This document shows positions 38,888 through 40,318 of a stretch of DNA of 40,318 nt, piece by piece. The stretch comes from Nemertoderma westbladi. Its lineage: Eukaryota > Xenacoelomorpha > Nemertodermatida > Nemertodermatidae. The notes under the pieces are model-generated. The model had not been told where the DNA came from and made no database searches. It saw nothing but the letters and a program-made list of their open reading frames with translations. Positions within the stretch are counted from its first letter, which is position 1. Each line of letters starts with the position of its first letter. A program made the position numbers and the translations under genes. The DNA lies in NCBI GenBank assembly GCA_032718475.1, contig JAUCBJ010005024.1, positions 1-40,318 on the forward strand. Reading direction: 5' to 3'.

Positions 38888-40000
38888 ATGAATCACTGTT
38901 TCGCCCTATTTTCTATGACTACCACCACCGGCTATAATAATAACCACGGCGCACTGATGCTGAATTGTAAATTAATTATTCTAACATTGCTGCTTATTAT
39001 AACTCCTTGTACCGTTACTTCCGGTCAGTTTGTAGTAACAACGTGGAACTTTACGAGGGCGACACGCGAGGCGTGGGAGGCCCTTTCCGAGGGCGGGGGA
39101 GCGATGGACGCGGTAGAGAGGGGGTGTTCGTGGTGCGAGTCAGACCTCCGGGTGGGTAGCGTTGGGTTCGGGAACCATCCGGACGAGTCCGGGGAGACTA
39201 CGCTGGACGCCATGGTGATGGAAGCGGAGTCAATGCGAGTCGGCGCGGTCGCCGATTTGCGACGCGTTAAATCCGCGGTATCCGTAGCGCGGGCTGTTCT
39301 AGAACACACGAAACTTACGATGTTAGTCGGAGAATCCGCTACGAAGTTCGCCGTTGCTATGGGGTTTGTTAACGAGTCCTTAACGACAAAGTTCTCGCAT
39401 AACGAGTGGTTGCTATGGAAACGGAATCGATGCCAACCGAACTATTGGCGTCACGTGACCCCAGATCCCAGCGCGTCTTGCGGCCCTTATAAACCGTTAC
39501 CAAGAAAACAACCTTGGAAGTATCCTATTGGACATGAGTATTTGGTTGGCGTTAGTAACCACGACACTATAGGTATGATTGCCGTCGACCGGGATGGGCG
39601 CGTTGCTGTCGGGACTTCCACCAACGGACTCGATCATAAGATCCCCGGTCGTGTTGGCGACTCTCCCATCCCCGGCGCCGGGGGATACGCGGACTCTACG
39701 GCAGGGGGCGCTGCCGTCGCCACTGGAGACGGTGACGTCATGATGCGGTACCTCCCGGCCCTCCGGGTTGTCGAGTGGATCCGCTCAGGCGTTGCCCCTG
39801 GCGACGCGGCTCGGAAGGCTATTGCTTTTATAGCCAATCGGGAGCCGGGGTTCTCCGGAGCAGTGGTAGCCGTGGATACGGTGAAGCGGCGTCATGGGGC
39901 GGCGTGTCGCGGTTTTCCCGAGTGGGGAAACATTTTCCCCTACAGTGTGGCCGACACTGACGGTCGGGTTTCTTTGTTTCGGGTTAAATGTAATTCATAA
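38888..40000 (+). CDS. AGA: N(4)-(beta-N-acetylglucosaminyl)-L-asparaginase (aspartylglucosaminidase)
   Basis: 370 aa, complete in one exon. This lysosomal Ntn hydrolase cleaves the GlcNAc-Asn bond in the last steps of N-glycoprotein breakdown. Hallmarks: [19 protein letters not shown] and [13 protein letters not shown] near the N-terminus, CQPNYWRHV, the autocleavage site HD/TIGM with nucleophile Thr227, GTSTNG (242-247), [16 protein letters not shown] with substrate-binding Arg255 and Asp258, and ATGDGD (278-283). Cleavage would give alpha and beta chains of the usual size. The first 23 residues are polar. Starting at Met24 (38957) gives an ordinary signal peptide ([18 protein letters not shown], cut near TSG/QFVV), so Met24 may be the real start. 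GC content is far above its surroundings. The vertebrate gene has many introns, so a single exon points to intron loss or retroposition. No poly(A) trace is seen. Confidence 0.96.
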   Translation: MNHCFALFSMTTTTGYNNNHGALMLNCKLIILTLLLIITPCTVTSGQFVVTTWNFTRATREAWEALSEGGGAMDAVERGCSWCESDLRVGSVGFGNHPDESGETTLDAMVMEAESMRVGAVADLRRVKSAVSVARAVLEHTKLTMLVGESATKFAVAMGFVNESLTTKFSHNEWLLWKRNRCQPNYWRHVTPDPSASCGPYKPLPRKQPWKYPIGHEYLVGVSNHDTIGMIAVDRDGRVAVGTSTNGLDHKIPGRVGDSPIPGAGGYADSTAGGAAVATGDGDVMMRYLPALRVVEWIRSGVAPGDAARKAIAFIANREPGFSGAVVAVDTVKRRHGAACRGFPEWGNIFPYSVADTDGRVSLFRVKCNS

Positions 40001-40318
40001 CGAACCCGGGGGTTGGAACTCGAGGACGTAACTAGGGAGATAAATTCTGTATCTCTATATCAGTCGAGTCGCTTTTGAAGTCAATTCTACGACTAATTGA
40101 TTTTATTAAGAGTTTAATTAACTTATTTTATTATGCAATGTTCAGTTTACTGAAGACTCATCATATTATTTTTATATTAATGAATCACAAATTTCGTCGC
40201 CGTTTTGATATTATTAATTTATTCATGTAAAAATTTAAATATTAAAGTCTTTAAATATTATTTAGTTTTACCTAATAGTATATATCCAGTTGGTAGACGA
40301 CATTAAGTCAACCTAAGG
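40001..40318 (+). other. 3' UTR and flank of the aspartylglucosaminidase gene
   Basis: AT-rich sequence after the TAA stop. ATTAAA at 40241-40246 is the best poly(A) signal candidate. No other feature is seen to the window end. Confidence 0.5.

Overview
The window is animal nuclear DNA, most likely from a marine invertebrate. A deuterostome such as an echinoderm or hemichordate is my guess, from the many TAGGCCTA and ACCGGTA words and the mix of BEL/Pao, CR1-like, P-like and Merlin-like elements. No species can be named from sequence alone. It holds two host genes, and everything else of size is repeats or mobile DNA.

Host gene 1 is an Sp/KLF-type zinc-finger transcription factor on the minus strand (ATG at 26910). 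Five exons can be joined with matching intron phases: 26910-25846, 24170-24074, 23932-23738, 7626-7245 and 6272-6091. They carry a Ser/Thr/Gln/Asn-rich activation region, a Buttonhead box and zinc fingers 1 and 2. The exon for finger 3 is not visible and must lie left of the window, beyond a 5.3 kb minisatellite that fills the visible part of the last intron. Two exons (24170-24074 and 23932-23738) are short and came from splice-phase reasoning.

Intron 3 of this gene is about 16 kb. It contains a 37-bp minisatellite, a foldback (palindromic) element, and, inserted into that foldback, a complete 12.9 kb LTR retroelement (9256-22167, minus strand). The element has 1207-bp TG..CA LTRs that are nearly identical and a 5-bp target duplication AGGTG. 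It encodes an intact BEL/Pao-type Gag-protease of 1547 aa that has lost reverse transcriptase, RNase H and integrase, with a scar of the RNase H/integrase border left in frame. Downstream are two further ORFs: a 97-aa ORF2 and a 745-aa ORF3, joined by an ATGA stop/start overlap. ORF3 looks like a divergent DEDD-type 3'-5' exonuclease fused to a Cys-rich zinc-knuckle region. This is the most unusual thing in the window.

Upstream of the Sp gene (27115-29354) sits a P-superfamily DNA transposon with TIRs, an 8-bp TSD and a deleted THAP-transposase pseudogene. Next come a Merlin/IS1595-like transposase remnant cut by a 5'-truncated LINE (29864-31462), a decayed CR1-like LINE on the plus strand (about 31600-35540), a tRNA-like sequence, a palindromic MITE-like patch, and a second truncated copy of the first LINE family (36293-37125).

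Host gene 2, at the right edge on the plus strand (38888-40000), is a complete single-exon aspartylglucosaminidase, a lysosomal Ntn hydrolase. The two host genes are divergently arranged, about 12 kb apart, and have no evident functional link.
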